Shown one piece after another: positions 8,890 through 18,876 of a DNA stretch of 64,000 nucleotides; within the stretch, counting starts at the first letter, position 1, and each line of letters begins with the position of its first letter. The position numbers and the translations under genes are program-made. The DNA lies in assembly GCA_963785415.1 (NCBI GenBank), contig CAWAVB010000001.1, forward strand, positions 1,860,001 to 1,924,000, in the 5' to 3' direction. This DNA comes from Bog-793 sp963785415. GTDB lineage: Bacteria > Actinomycetota > Acidimicrobiia > Acidimicrobiales > Bog-793. Below the pieces are notes generated by a model. That model ran no database searches. It saw only the letters and a program-made list of their open reading frames with translations, and was not told the DNA's origin.

Positions 8890-11445
8890 TCAGGTGGCCG
8901 GTGGCGCGCCGATCGTGTCGGTGAGGGCGAGCTCGATCACGGTGCAGTCGGGGTCGGCCTGCCGGAAGACGTCGACGATGTGCGGGTGGCAGGTGAACGC
9001 GAGCACCTGGTGGGAACGAGCCAGGTTCCCGATCGCGCGCCCGACGGCGGTGGCGCGACCCGGGTCGAAGTTGACGAGCACGTCGTCGAGGACGAACGGC
9101 AGCGAGACGGTGCGCTCGGCGTGGGTCGCGGCGAGGCCGAGCCGCAGGCACAGGTAGAGCTGCTCGGCCGTCCCGCGACTCAGCGATCCCGAATCGACCC
9201 GCTCGCCGCGGGCGGTGATCGCATCGATGCCGTGGTGCGCGGCGCGCTCGTCCTCGTGCGCGACGAGCTGGACGTAGCGGCCGGCGGTCACGTCGCCGAA
9301 CAACTCGGCGGCGCGGGCGATCACGGCGGGCTGCTTCTCGCGCTCGTAACGGGCGAAGGTCGCCTCGATCAGCGCCTGGGCGAGACCGAGCACGGTCCAT
9401 TCGCGCAGCGCGTCCTCGAGCTCGGTCGCGAGCGTGGCGCGCTCGATCTCGAGCCTGGCGATCTCGTCCGAGGACCGGAGGGCGTCGAGTGATTGTTCGG
9501 CGTCGCGCTCGGCGTCGCGGGCGTTCTGGAATGCGGCTTCGGCGGCGGCGACCTCGGCCTTGATCGCCGAGCTCTGTGATTCCCAGTTCGCCGGATTTCC
9601 CGTGGCGAGCTCGTCGCGCAACCGGTCGGCCTCCGGGCCGAAGCCCGCCGCCTTGGCGAGATCCGAGTTCGCCCGGTCGATCGTTTCTTGCAGGCCGCGG
9701 CGTTCGCCCCGCGCCTGCTCGGCCTCGACGAGTGCCGAGGCCAGCTGCCGGGACGTCTCGACGGCTGCCCCGGCGCTTTCGAACCCGCAGGCCTCGGCGG
9801 TGCGGCGGACGGAGGCATCGAAGGCCTCGACGGTCGCAGTCTCCGCTTCGATCGCCCGGGACAGCCGCCGATGCGCGGCATCGCGCTCGGCGATCTTGGT
9901 CTCGAGCTCGGCGAGGCGATGGTCGAGCTCGTCAAGGCGCCGCCGCGCCTCCCGTTCCTCGTCGAGGCGGGCGGCGACCGCAACGACCTCGACGAGCGCA
10001 GGGGAACGGTCGAGGCCGAACGACTCGGCGACGCGGGCGATCTCCGTGGCAAGGCGCTTCGGGTCGACGGGCGTGAGACGCGAGTCCACCCGGTCGGGAA
10101 CCGCGGTGGTCCGGGTCCGCGCTCCGGCGACGATGAGCGCCGCCGCCGCGCCGAGGGCGACGGCGGCGAGAGTGCCGATGGCGCCGAGCGCGGCATTGTG
10201 CTTCGAGAACTCGAACGCCGCGACGAAGGCGGTGGCGACGAAGGCGGCGGCGACGAACGCCATCGCGATTGCGGGCCGCGACACCCCTGGTGAGCGTCTG
10301 GCGAACCGTTCCATCGTCTCTTGCTGGCCCTGCGCGGCGAGCAGATGGTCGCGCTGGTCGATGAGGCCGCGCAGCAGCTGCGCATCCCGATCGGCGTGGC
10401 GCAGCTCGGCCTCGTTTCGGGGTGCCCCGCCCAGGTCGTTGTCGCCGCCCGGCCCTTCGAGCGCCGACACGGGCGGACGGGACCCTTCGAGGCGCGTCCG
10501 CTGCTCGACGAGGTCCGCTTGCGACCGCTCGATCCCGGCCAGCTCGACCCGACTCTGGCGCAGCGCTCCGAGACGGAGCTCGTGGGCCGAGCATTCGGCG
10601 TCCAGGCGCCGGATCTCCGACGCGAACCCGGTGAGCTGCTCGGCGGCCGCGCTCGGCGGTCCGAGGGCTTTGAGCCCCGCCTCAGCGTCGCGGATCCGGT
10701 TCCAATAAGGCCAGCACGACCGCAGGTGGTCGAGCTGGCCGTCCCGACGACGGAGATCGTCGAGGCGCTCCCGGGCGGACCCGGTCTCCGTCTGCAGCCG
10801 CCGGTATTCGGCCTCCGCCGAGGCGTATCCCTCGGCCGCGGCGCGCGTCGTGCGCAGCCGCGTCTCGACATCATCGATCCGGTGGCGCAGCTGGTTGGCG
10901 CGGGCGTCGGAACTGCGTTGGCGGACGATCGCCGCCCGCCGGTTCTCGAGCTCGCGCATCGCGCGTGTCGCCGACCGGCCGGCCCCGAGCACTCCGGCCG
11001 TGAAGACGAGGTCCCGCACGTCGTCGTCGTCGAGGGTCTCGAGCGAGGTCAGCTCGTCGAGTCCGAAGGCGAAGATCGAACGGAACAGCCCGGCGTTCGC
11101 GCCCCCGAGCAGCGCGTGCAGCTCCGCGTCGCCGCCGAGGCGTCCGTCGGGGCCCGTGACGACGGGGTTGCGGGCATCGGCGTGCCGTTCGATCACCCAG
11201 GGCCGGCCGTCCTCGTCGAGGAGTCGCAGCGACCCGCCGTGCCGGCCCCCTCGCAGCGGCGGGCGAGCGTTCTGGCGGCTTCTCCGGTCCGGGAAGCCGA
11301 AGAGTACAGCGCGCACGAAATCGAGGAGGGTCGACTTGCCGGTCTCGTTCATCCCGTAGACGACGGTGAGGGAGGGCGCGAGTCCATCGAGGTCGAGGTC
11401 CGCGAGCGTGCCGTAGCCGTCCACGTGGATCCCGGTGAGCTTCAC
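8890..11445 (-). CDS. YhaN-like SMC/Rad50-type ATPase (SbcC-like)
   Basis: The 851-aa product is a P-loop ATPase of the YhaN/SbcC class. Walker A GMNETGKST is at residues 31-39. Long coiled-coil arms follow. Two hydrophobic helices in the middle, near residue 400-450, are a feature I associate with YhaN-like proteins. The C-terminal half has an ABC signature (SRGTAEQLYLCLRLG) and a Walker B/D-loop (FVLDDVLVNFD). The GTG start overlaps the stop of the upstream metallophosphoesterase (GTGA), so the two form a nuclease-ATPase complex by analogy with SbcCD/YhaON. A role in DNA end processing is inferred. Confidence 0.85.
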   Translation of the reverse strand: MKLTGIHVDGYGTLADLDLDGLAPSLTVVYGMNETGKSTLLDFVRAVLFGFPDRRSRQNARPPLRGGRHGGSLRLLDEDGRPWVIERHADARNPVVTGPDGRLGGDAELHALLGGANAGLFRSIFAFGLDELTSLETLDDDDVRDLVFTAGVLGAGRSATRAMRELENRRAAIVRQRSSDARANQLRHRIDDVETRLRTTRAAAEGYASAEAEYRRLQTETGSARERLDDLRRRDGQLDHLRSCWPYWNRIRDAEAGLKALGPPSAAAEQLTGFASEIRRLDAECSAHELRLGALRQSRVELAGIERSQADLVEQRTRLEGSRPPVSALEGPGGDNDLGGAPRNEAELRHADRDAQLLRGLIDQRDHLLAAQGQQETMERFARRSPGVSRPAIAMAFVAAAFVATAFVAAFEFSKHNAALGAIGTLAAVALGAAAALIVAGARTRTTAVPDRVDSRLTPVDPKRLATEIARVAESFGLDRSPALVEVVAVAARLDEEREARRRLDELDHRLAELETKIAERDAAHRRLSRAIEAETATVEAFDASVRRTAEACGFESAGAAVETSRQLASALVEAEQARGERRGLQETIDRANSDLAKAAGFGPEADRLRDELATGNPANWESQSSAIKAEVAAAEAAFQNARDAERDAEQSLDALRSSDEIARLEIERATLATELEDALREWTVLGLAQALIEATFARYEREKQPAVIARAAELFGDVTAGRYVQLVAHEDERAAHHGIDAITARGERVDSGSLSRGTAEQLYLCLRLGLAATHAERTVSLPFVLDDVLVNFDPGRATAVGRAIGNLARSHQVLAFTCHPHIVDVFRQADPDCTVIELALTDTIGAPPAT

Positions 11446-12746
11446 GGCTCGTCTCCGGCGATCGCATCGAGCGCGGTCGTCGTCGCCTCGTCGAAGAGCT
11501 GGGCGAGGGTGTCACCGTCTCCGGCGATCCCGTCGAGCGCGCCCACCAAGGCGCGCGGCGCGCCGGCAACGGCCCGGCTGGCGAGTTCGGCGGCGGCGGC
11601 CGGATCCGAACCCACGTTCTCGGCGAGCTCGACAAGGTCCGCCGCGAAGTCGCCGCGGCGGCGGATCGTCTCGAGGTCGACGATTCCCTTCGTCAGATCC
11701 TCGATCTCGTCCCACCAGCAGAACGGCTGGCGGTCGCCCGTCTCCTCGCGCAGTGCCCGTACGAGATCGTCCGTCGCGCCGGGCCGGGCGAGGAGCGCGT
11801 GCAGGACACCGCGTCCGGTGAGCCGGGCGCGCAAGATGACCGAACGTCCCTCTGCTGCGGCGAGGCTCGCCGCCCCTTGCTCGCCGAGGTTGTCAACGAG
11901 GGAAGGGAGGTCGGGGACGCCTTCGATCGTGCTCTCGATCTCCTCGAAGCGGACGCGGTCGCACGGCACGAACTCGGCGTCGTCGACGACGCCATGGCGG
12001 ACGTGGACGACGATCGCCCCCTTGGCGCTCTGTTCGCTCGGCTTGGGGCTGCGGGCCTGGCTGTTCCCGGGGTAGACGATCCAGGGATCCCCGGGTCCGT
12101 TCCCTTTGATCACCTGGCGGAGGTGGATGTGGCCGAGCGCCCAGTAGTCGAGGCGGCGGGATCGGAGGTCGTCGAGGCTGCAGGGGCTGTAGGCGTCATG
12201 GTCCACGCTCCCTTCGAGGTTGCAATGCAGCAGCCCGACGTGGACTCCGGGTCCGTCGGGGCGCCGGAACCGCAGGGAGAGGTTCTCGGTCGTCCTCCGG
12301 GTGGCGTAGCTGATGCCCTGGACGGTGGCGATCACCGCACCGTCGTTCTCCACCGGGACGAGCCCGACAGATTCGGTGCCGAAGATCGTCACGCCTCGGG
12401 GCCAGGAGCCGATCGCCGACCAGCCTGTCGACACCGGGTCGTGGTTGCCGTGCACGACGAAGCTCGGGATCCCTTCTCCGGCGAGGAGCGCGAGCCCCTT
12501 GTGGAAGCGCACCTGGGCGCGAAGCCCGCGCTCGGGCCCGTCGTAGACGTCACCGGCGACGACGACGAACGCCGCCCTGCGTTCGAGGGCGAGCTCGACG
12601 ATGGAGTCGAAGGCCTGCAGCGAGGCCTCCCGCAGTGCTTCGGCGACGTGGTGCGGAAGGTCGTGGACGTCCCGGAACGGTGTGTCGAGGTGCAGATCGG
12701 CCGCGTGGACGAAACAGAACGACGCCTCGGGGCTGTCGGCCATCAC
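11442..12746 (-). CDS. YhaO-like DNA repair metallophosphoesterase (SbcD-like)
   Basis: The 434-aa product carries the calcineurin-like phosphoesterase motifs of Mre11/SbcD nucleases in order: ADLHLD near residue 16, VVAGDVYDGP, VVHGNHDP, a LLHCNLEG segment and ALGHIHLRQ. The ~170 C-terminal residues after the domain are Asp/Glu/Arg-rich and probably bind the partner ATPase. It lies upstream of, and overlaps by 4 nt, the YhaN-like gene on the same strand. Two adjacent ATG codons (12746 and 12743) are possible starts. The pair is isolated from other repair genes here. Confidence 0.87.
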   Translation of the reverse strand: MMADSPEASFCFVHAADLHLDTPFRDVHDLPHHVAEALREASLQAFDSIVELALERRAAFVVVAGDVYDGPERGLRAQVRFHKGLALLAGEGIPSFVVHGNHDPVSTGWSAIGSWPRGVTIFGTESVGLVPVENDGAVIATVQGISYATRRTTENLSLRFRRPDGPGVHVGLLHCNLEGSVDHDAYSPCSLDDLRSRRLDYWALGHIHLRQVIKGNGPGDPWIVYPGNSQARSPKPSEQSAKGAIVVHVRHGVVDDAEFVPCDRVRFEEIESTIEGVPDLPSLVDNLGEQGAASLAAAEGRSVILRARLTGRGVLHALLARPGATDDLVRALREETGDRQPFCWWDEIEDLTKGIVDLETIRRRGDFAADLVELAENVGSDPAAAAELASRAVAGAPRALVGALDGIAGDGDTLAQLFDEATTTALDAIAGDEP

Positions 12747-12827
12747 GTTGAGGCTACCGATCGGCTGCCTCGTACCCCGGTTTCAGACCGAGCCGGTCGC
12801 GTGCCCGCTCCCGAAAGGCTCGCCGGG

Positions 12828-14729
12828 TCAGGAAGGTGAGAGCCGCCGAAGGTCCTTTTGCACGTCCGGCCAGATGAACGAGCCTTCGAACCTGACCGGC
12901 GGCACGCCGAGCGCCGCCTCGAAGTACTCGAGCACGTATTTCACGGGTGGGCCCTGACGCACAACGGTGACCGCACCGACGTCGTAGCGACGGAGGAAGA
13001 TGCGGAACTCGCGTGTCGTCGCGGCGTCGTGGGGCGGCGGTGGGCTCGGGCTGCCGTAGAGCCAGTAGACGAGCGCCTTTTCGACGGCGTCGGGCGGAAT
13101 CAAGAGCGCGGCGTCGCGCAACGGCTTGCCACCGGCCCGGTTGGAGACGGAGCCGCGGAAGGCGATCAGCTTGAAGCGCATGTCACTCGCCGCCTGCCAG
13201 AGCAGGGCCTGGTCGTTGAAGCCCACGTAACCGATGGGCAGCGGGTAGGAGAGGACGACCGAGCCGGGGCGCAAAGGAGAGCCGGCCGCGGTGAACAGCG
13301 CGGGCACCGCGGGATCGGTCGACGCGTACGGCAGGGCGGGGAGAAGCGGCACAAGCGCCAGGGCGAAGACACCGAGACTGGCGAGCCGCCGGCTGAGCTG
13401 ACGCCGCGCGGACTGTCGTTCCGGCTCCGCGTCGCCGGGTGACCCACTTGTCGCCGCGGCCCGGCGCGGGCGCCAGAGACCGGTGAGGATGCCTTCACGC
13501 GCCATTTGATCGAGCCCGATCGCCGAGACGACCGCGATCGCGAGGTACATGAGGAACGAGTAGCGGAGGTCAAGCGCGCCGTTGAGGAGCGGGATCCTCG
13601 TGATGAGGTCGTAGGGCAGCCGGACGCCGTGTCGTTTCGCCCCGAGTGTGATCACCCAGGCACCGAAGGCGACGACGGCGAACAGCTGGACCTGGGCGAC
13701 CCGTCGGCACCGGTACACGATGTAGGCGAGCAGCACGAGCAGGGGGATCCCAACGTAGGTCGTCGACTCGACTCCGTTTTGCAAGGTGAGCGCCATCCCC
13801 TTGGCCAACCAGCTGCCGAACCCGAAGTGCTCCAGGTTCGTCGGGTAGATGAGCGACCCGAGGCTCGATCCGTAGCTCTCGAGTTCGGCAAGCGGGTGGG
13901 GCGCGCCGCTCACGTGGTAGGGCCCGCGGAAGTAGACCCAGAGCGGGTACCCCGCGATGACGATCGCGGTGATGACGGCCGCCGCGGCTCCCCGGCCGAT
14001 GTCCCTGAGCCGCTCGCGGGTCGCCACGGGGTGGAGGACGACGAGCACGACGAGGCAGAGGGCCGTGGCGAACAGGGTGATGCCGAGGATCTCCGCTGAG
14101 ATCATGAACTGCGCGGCGACGACGAGGCCCAGCACGATGCCGTTGCGGACGACGTGACGTCGTCTGATAAACACCTCGTCGATAAGCGCCGCGATGATCG
14201 GGGGCAACGGGATGAACGTCAGGAAGAGGTGGGACTGGGACTGCCCGACCATGAAGGGCGAGAACTCGTAGACGAGGCCGCCGATGAACGCGGCGGGCCA
14301 CCACTTCGTCCAGCGCCTCAACACGAAGCACATCGAGATTCCCGAGAGGGCAAGCGCCAGCCGCATGAGCAGGCTGAACGTCGAGAGAGCCCCGAAAAGG
14401 AGCGTGAACGGAGCAAAGACGATGCCGAGCAGCGGTGTCGACGTGTTGTTCATGAGGTTCACGCCGTAGGGCCAATCAGCCCAGTTCGTGTACAGCGGGT
14501 TGAGGCCGTGGGCGAGGGCGTACGCCGGCCAGGCGAGGGACCACACCCCCCCGGGGATGTCGCCGCAGGCGCAGGGCGGCAGGGTGGCGCTCGTCGCAGG
14601 CGGGTGGACGCCGTAGACGAAGGCGGCGAGGACGCAGTAGACGAGCGCGCAGAGCGCCGGCGGGCCGTAACGCCGCAGTCGGACCCGGCGGCGGGTGGTG
14701 ATGTGCTCGATGGCCGTGAAATCGCTCAT
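12828..14729 (-). CDS. Polytopic membrane protein, possible GT-C glycosyltransferase
   Basis: With the start I prefer the product is 633 aa, with about a dozen hydrophobic helices and a C-terminal extracytoplasmic domain. The first loop (residues ~50-110, LAHGLNPLYTNWADWPYGVNLMNNTS) looks like the acidic loop of GT-C and related membrane glycosyltransferases, but I see no named motif that proves activity. A second ATG at 14792 would add 21 residues; the frame is open to 14978, but that upstream part overlaps the aminotransferase gene that diverges from it. It may act in cell-envelope glycan assembly with the similar protein at 19.1 kb. Confidence 0.7.
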   Translation of the reverse strand: MSDFTAIEHITTRRRVRLRRYGPPALCALVYCVLAAFVYGVHPPATSATLPPCACGDIPGGVWSLAWPAYALAHGLNPLYTNWADWPYGVNLMNNTSTPLLGIVFAPFTLLFGALSTFSLLMRLALALSGISMCFVLRRWTKWWPAAFIGGLVYEFSPFMVGQSQSHLFLTFIPLPPIIAALIDEVFIRRRHVVRNGIVLGLVVAAQFMISAEILGITLFATALCLVVLVVLHPVATRERLRDIGRGAAAAVITAIVIAGYPLWVYFRGPYHVSGAPHPLAELESYGSSLGSLIYPTNLEHFGFGSWLAKGMALTLQNGVESTTYVGIPLLVLLAYIVYRCRRVAQVQLFAVVAFGAWVITLGAKRHGVRLPYDLITRIPLLNGALDLRYSFLMYLAIAVVSAIGLDQMAREGILTGLWRPRRAAATSGSPGDAEPERQSARRQLSRRLASLGVFALALVPLLPALPYASTDPAVPALFTAAGSPLRPGSVVLSYPLPIGYVGFNDQALLWQAASDMRFKLIAFRGSVSNRAGGKPLRDAALLIPPDAVEKALVYWLYGSPSPPPPHDAATTREFRIFLRRYDVGAVTVVRQGPPVKYVLEYFEAALGVPPVRFEGSFIWPDVQKDLRRLSPS

Positions 14730-14904
14730 CGGGGGAGCGGATAGCCGGTCCCGGCGGTGACGAACTGTGGCCGGGTCACGCGCGTCCGTCATCGAAGGTG
14801 GCCCGGGCACGCACTTTCGGGGACAGTACCACCCGCTCGTTCGTGGCCCGTGCGGGGCGTCGCCACGCCTATACGCTTGGACCTTCAGCGGACGGAGGCA
14901 AGCG

Positions 14905-16290
14905 ATGGGTTTCGATCTCAACGAGGTACTGGCGAGCCACAAGGGCGAGAACTTCCAGCTGTACGGCCGGAACATCAACCCCCAGCTGGTGAATGTCCTC
15001 CGGTCGATCGGCTTTGACCGCTTCTACGCGCGGGCCGAGGGCGCCTACCTCTATGACGACGAAGGCCGCCGCTACCTCGACTTCCTCTCCGGGTTCGGGG
15101 TGTTCGCCCTCGGCCGGAGCCATCCGGCCCTGAAAAAGGCCCTCCACCAGGCGATCGACGCCGACCTGCCGAACCTCATCCAGATGGATGCCGCGCTGTT
15201 GCCAGGAGTGCTGGCGGGCGAGATCCTGAAGCGTTGTCACCCCGGAATGGGGCGAGTGTTTTTCACGAACTCCGGAGCTGAAGCGGTCGAGGCCGCGCTG
15301 AAGTTCTCCCGCTATGCGACGGGGCGGTCCCGGGTTCTGCACTGCGAACACGGCTTCCATGGCCTCACGCTCGGCGCGCTCTCAGCGAACGGCGGTTCCG
15401 AGTTCCGCAAGGGCTTCGGGCCGCTGATTCCCGGTTTCGTCCAGGTGCCTTTCGGCGATGCCGAAGCCCTCGAGCGAGAGCTGCGTTCGCGTGACGTCGC
15501 CGCCTTCGTCGTCGAGCCGATCCAGGGCCATGGTGTCTTCGTCGCGCCGCAGGAGTACTGGGACGCTGTCTCTGAATTGTGTCGCCGTTACGGGACCCTG
15601 CTCATCGCCGACGAGGTGCAGACCGGGCTCGGGCGCACGGGCCGCCTGTGGGCACACGAGCACTACGGCCTCGTCCCGGACATCGTGACGTTGTCGAAGG
15701 CGCTGTCGGGCGGGTTCGTCCCGATCGGGGCGATGGTGTGCTCGACGAAGGTCTCCAACAAGGTCTACTCGTCGATCTCGAGGGCGCTCGTCCACTCCTC
15801 GACATTCAAGAACAACCAGCTCGCGATGGTCGCCGGGCTCGCTACGCTCGCGACGATCGACGACGAGAACCTGGTCGACCGCGCTCGGATGAACGGTGAC
15901 GCCTTCGACAAGGCGCTCGCGCCGCTCGTCGAGCGCCACGAGACCTTCCAGTCGGTGCGCGGCAAGGGGCTGATGGTCGGACTCGTCTTCGGCGAGCCGA
16001 CGTCGTTCCGCCAGCGGACGCGCTTCCGGCTGCTCGAGGCGGCCCGGACGGGGCTGTTCTCGCAGATCGTCGTCGGGCCGCTGTTCACCCGGCACGGGAT
16101 CCTCACCCAGGTCGCGGCCGACTCGATGAACGTCGTGAAGTTGCTCCCGCCCCTCATCATCGGCCAGTACGAGGTCGACTACTTCGTCGCCGCCCTCGAC
16201 GACGTACTGACGGACGCTGAGAAGAACTCGTCGTTGATCGTCGAGTTCGGCAAGACGCTCGTCAAGGGCTCGTTCCGGCGCGCCGGTTGA
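14905..16290 (+). CDS. Class-III PLP aminotransferase
   Basis: The 461-aa product belongs to the ornithine/acetylornithine/4-aminobutyrate aminotransferase group (fold type I). Visible motifs are FFTNSGAEAVEAALK (phosphate and cofactor binding), the LIADEVQTGLGRTG segment with the PLP Asp, and LSKALSGGFVPIGA with the Schiff-base Lys. The N-terminus (MGFDLNEVLASHKGENFQLY) is long and not generic; I recall similar starts in uncharacterised aminotransferases, including ones linked to hopanoid or long-chain metabolism, but cannot assign a substrate. ATG 14905 has GGAGG 6 nt upstream. Its stop overlaps the TTG of the next gene. Confidence 0.85.
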   Translation: MGFDLNEVLASHKGENFQLYGRNINPQLVNVLRSIGFDRFYARAEGAYLYDDEGRRYLDFLSGFGVFALGRSHPALKKALHQAIDADLPNLIQMDAALLPGVLAGEILKRCHPGMGRVFFTNSGAEAVEAALKFSRYATGRSRVLHCEHGFHGLTLGALSANGGSEFRKGFGPLIPGFVQVPFGDAEALERELRSRDVAAFVVEPIQGHGVFVAPQEYWDAVSELCRRYGTLLIADEVQTGLGRTGRLWAHEHYGLVPDIVTLSKALSGGFVPIGAMVCSTKVSNKVYSSISRALVHSSTFKNNQLAMVAGLATLATIDDENLVDRARMNGDAFDKALAPLVERHETFQSVRGKGLMVGLVFGEPTSFRQRTRFRLLEAARTGLFSQIVVGPLFTRHGILTQVAADSMNVVKLLPPLIIGQYEVDYFVAALDDVLTDAEKNSSLIVEFGKTLVKGSFRRAG

Positions 16291-17360
16291 AACCGAGAAT
16301 CAGGCGCAGCGGTACGACCGCATCCGACCGACGCTCCGCGCGGCCCCTTGTCGCGATCGGCGTCCTCGCCTGTGTCCTCGCGGCCTTCGGCGGTGTGTCC
16401 GTGGGACCCGGCGACGCGTCGACGACACCCTCGCCGACGACAACCCTGCCCGTTGCGATCAGCATCCCGGGTTCAGCCGCCGGTGGGGCGTTCGCGGCGC
16501 TCGGTCCGGTCAGGCGCATCGATGTGCTGCCCGTCGCTCTAGGCGGAGTCGTGCCGAAAATCCTCGCCAACGGGACGATGCCGGCCCGCTCGTTGGGCGT
16601 CGCGTACCGTCAGTTCGGCTCGGGGCCCGATCTGCTTCTCATCACGGGCGAGCACGGCTCCATGACCTCGTGGGACCCGCAGGTGCTCGTTGCACTTGGC
16701 GCGTACTACCGCGTGACGGTCTTCGACCTCCCCGGAGTCGGCTACACGGCGCCGAGCCCGAGCGCCGAGACGGTCCCGCGTCTCGCGGACCTGACGGCGG
16801 GACTGATCTGGTCATTGGGGTTGTCCCAGCCGACAGTGGTCGGCTGGGGGTTCGGCGGGGAGATCGCGATGTCCCTCGTCGAGCGCCATGCGGGTCTTGT
16901 GTGGCGCCTCGTCCTCGCCGACGCGACAGCCGGGGGCCCGAAGTCCTACCGGCCGGCCGGAGCAGTCTCGACGATGCTCGCGTCGGGGTCGGCGACGACG
17001 GTCGAGCTCTCTCACCTCTTCTTCCCGGCGAGCGCGCAGTTGGCGCGCTCGAACTGGCTCGCCGATATCGGTCAGGTCAGCCCGGACGACATCACCGCAC
17101 CGGCGATCGAGGCAGAAGGCTCCCTCGTTGCCCAGACCGATCGCACGAGCGCCGTGGCGCACGGCCTCGGGACGATAGGGATCCCGACGCTGATCGTCGC
17201 TGGATCCGCGGACGTGGTCGTGCCGGCCACCAACTCCCGCCAGCTCTCGCGGGCGATCGCCCACTCGAGGCTCGTCATCTTCTCCGGCGCCGGATACGCG
17301 AGCATCTTCCAGTACTCGTCGGAGTTCGTGAGCGAACTGACGATATTCACGAATTCGTGA
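16287..17360 (+). CDS. Alpha/beta-hydrolase-fold protein lacking the catalytic Ser and His
   Basis: The 357-aa product has a basic N-terminus, one hydrophobic helix (about 20-42) and a Ser/Thr/Pro linker, so it is probably secreted or membrane-anchored. The rest is a clear alpha/beta hydrolase: LLLITGEHGSMTSWD (oxyanion region), VFDLPGVGYT, and LIVAGSADVVVP with the acid. The nucleophile elbow reads GWGFGG, with Gly at residue 188 where the family has Ser. The usual His position (GAGHxxxFQ) is GAGYASIFQ, with Tyr at 337. It is thus likely non-hydrolytic. The TTG start overlaps the aminotransferase stop; no better start is obvious. Confidence 0.75.
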   Translation: MKPRIRRSGTTASDRRSARPLVAIGVLACVLAAFGGVSVGPGDASTTPSPTTTLPVAISIPGSAAGGAFAALGPVRRIDVLPVALGGVVPKILANGTMPARSLGVAYRQFGSGPDLLLITGEHGSMTSWDPQVLVALGAYYRVTVFDLPGVGYTAPSPSAETVPRLADLTAGLIWSLGLSQPTVVGWGFGGEIAMSLVERHAGLVWRLVLADATAGGPKSYRPAGAVSTMLASGSATTVELSHLFFPASAQLARSNWLADIGQVSPDDITAPAIEAEGSLVAQTDRTSAVAHGLGTIGIPTLIVAGSADVVVPATNSRQLSRAIAHSRLVIFSGAGYASIFQYSSEFVSELTIFTNS

Positions 17361-17439
17361 CGGCTCCGCCGTGCTGTCTCCCGATCCGTGGATGCGAGTT
17401 CCGGTGAAGGGCATCCTGCCCCACGGTTAATCTCTCGTC

Positions 17440-18501
17440 GTGACCGACGCCACCCGCCGCCACGACCCTGAACTGCGTGGATTCGCGAGCGACAACTGCG
17501 CGCCCGTCCACCCCGACGTGCTCGCAGCCATCGAGCGCGCGAACGGAGGACACCAGGACTCCTACGGGGACGACGCCTATACCGCGCACCTCCAACAGAT
17601 CTTCAAGCGCCACTTCGGCGAGAAGGCTCAGGCGTACCCGGTGTTCAACGGAACCGGCGCGAACATCGTGAGCCTCCAGGCGATGACGGAACGCTGGGAA
17701 GCCGTGATCTGCGCGACCTCGTCGCATCTCAACACCGACGAGTGCGCCGCAGCCGAACGGGTGGCCGGAATCAAACTCCTCACACTCGACGCACCCGACG
17801 GCAAGATCGCCGCCGATTCCCTCGCCGTCCACGCCTGGGGATGGGACAACCAGCACCGGGCCTCACCGCGGGTCGTCTCGATCACGCAGTCGACGGAGCT
17901 CGGCACCTGTTACACGCCCGACGAGATCGCACTGATCTGCGCGCGGGCTCACGAGTTCGGCATGAAAGTGCACGTGGACGGTGCACGCCTCGCCAACGCC
18001 GCGGCGACGCTCAGGGCCGGTTTCAAAGCGTTCACGACGGACGTCGGAGTCGACGTCATCTCCTTCGGCGGCACGAAGAACGGGCTGCTTTTCGGCGAGG
18101 TGATCGTCGTTTTGAACCCCGAGGCGGTCCGGGGGATGCCGCACCTCCGCAAGGCGGCGATGCAGCTCGCCTCCAAGATGCGCTACGTGTCGGTGCAGTT
18201 CGAGGCACTGCTCGCGGGGGATCTCTGGTTGCGGAACGCGCAGCACGCGAACGCGATGGCACGTCGGCTGGCGGCGCAGGTCGGGCGCCTCCCCGGCGTC
18301 GAGGTCGCGCGGCCCGTCGAGGCCAACTCGGTGTTCGCCAGGTTGCCCGCCGCCACGACCGTCCGGCTCCAGGAGCGGTACCACTTCTACGTCTGGGACC
18401 AGGCGACCGGCGAGGTCCGCTGGATGACGGCGTTCGACACGACGGAGGCCGACGTCGACGCGTTCGCCCAGGCGGTGGCCGAGGAGCTGCGGTCGGCCTG
18501 A
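17440..18501 (+). CDS. Threonine-aldolase-like beta-eliminating lyase
   Basis: The 353-aa product is a fold-type-I PLP enzyme of the low-specificity threonine aldolase family, which cleaves threonine or related beta-hydroxy amino acids to glycine and an aldehyde. Typical elements are GFASDNCAPVHPDVL at the start, DSYGDDAYT, VFNGTGANIVSLQ, VHVDGARLANAAA with the PLP-binding Asp, and SFGGTKNGLL with the Schiff-base Lys. GTG 17440 is the first start in frame that gives the usual N-terminus. It stands alone between a hydrolase-fold gene and a small acidic protein. The substrate is not proven. Confidence 0.88.
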   Translation: MTDATRRHDPELRGFASDNCAPVHPDVLAAIERANGGHQDSYGDDAYTAHLQQIFKRHFGEKAQAYPVFNGTGANIVSLQAMTERWEAVICATSSHLNTDECAAAERVAGIKLLTLDAPDGKIAADSLAVHAWGWDNQHRASPRVVSITQSTELGTCYTPDEIALICARAHEFGMKVHVDGARLANAAATLRAGFKAFTTDVGVDVISFGGTKNGLLFGEVIVVLNPEAVRGMPHLRKAAMQLASKMRYVSVQFEALLAGDLWLRNAQHANAMARRLAAQVGRLPGVEVARPVEANSVFARLPAATTVRLQERYHFYVWDQATGEVRWMTAFDTTEADVDAFAQAVAEELRSA

Positions 18502-18639
18502 CCGGCGGCTGCCGAACACCTCCGCCGCCGTCGACCGCACCGGACGAGGCATCCTTCGGCGGCCCCCTCCGGGACGGTCCCGCGCCGGCCGAAAGACGTT
18601 CGGCGACCGGACGCGGCAAAGTGGGGGTGGAGGAGCCCG

Positions 18640-18876
18640 ATGGCGAAACGGCGCAAGCGGGAACCGCGGGCAAGGGACGAGGCGGACGACGTCCCGGTCG
18701 TCGAGGGACCGGCGGCGTTCGTCCGCGAGGACGCCGCCGACGTCGCCTCGCGCGACAACGAGGTCGACTTCGACGACGAGTTCGAAGACGAGGTCCCGCC
18801 CCTCGACGTCGTAGAAGCGGCTGAGGTCGACGCCCTGCTCGACGATCCCGAGTCGCTCGACGACGAAGGGACCTGA
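18640..18876 (+). CDS. Small acidic protein of unknown function
   Basis: The 78-aa product starts with a basic MAKRRKREPRAR and then becomes very acidic (DFDDEFEDE and similar), with no membrane segment. A strong ribosome site (GGTGGAGGAG) lies 5 nt before the ATG, which is the main reason to believe it is a gene. I recognise no family. It lies alone between the threonine-aldolase-like gene and a large membrane protein. Confidence 0.55.
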   Translation: MAKRRKREPRARDEADDVPVVEGPAAFVREDAADVASRDNEVDFDDEFEDEVPPLDVVEAAEVDALLDDPESLDDEGT

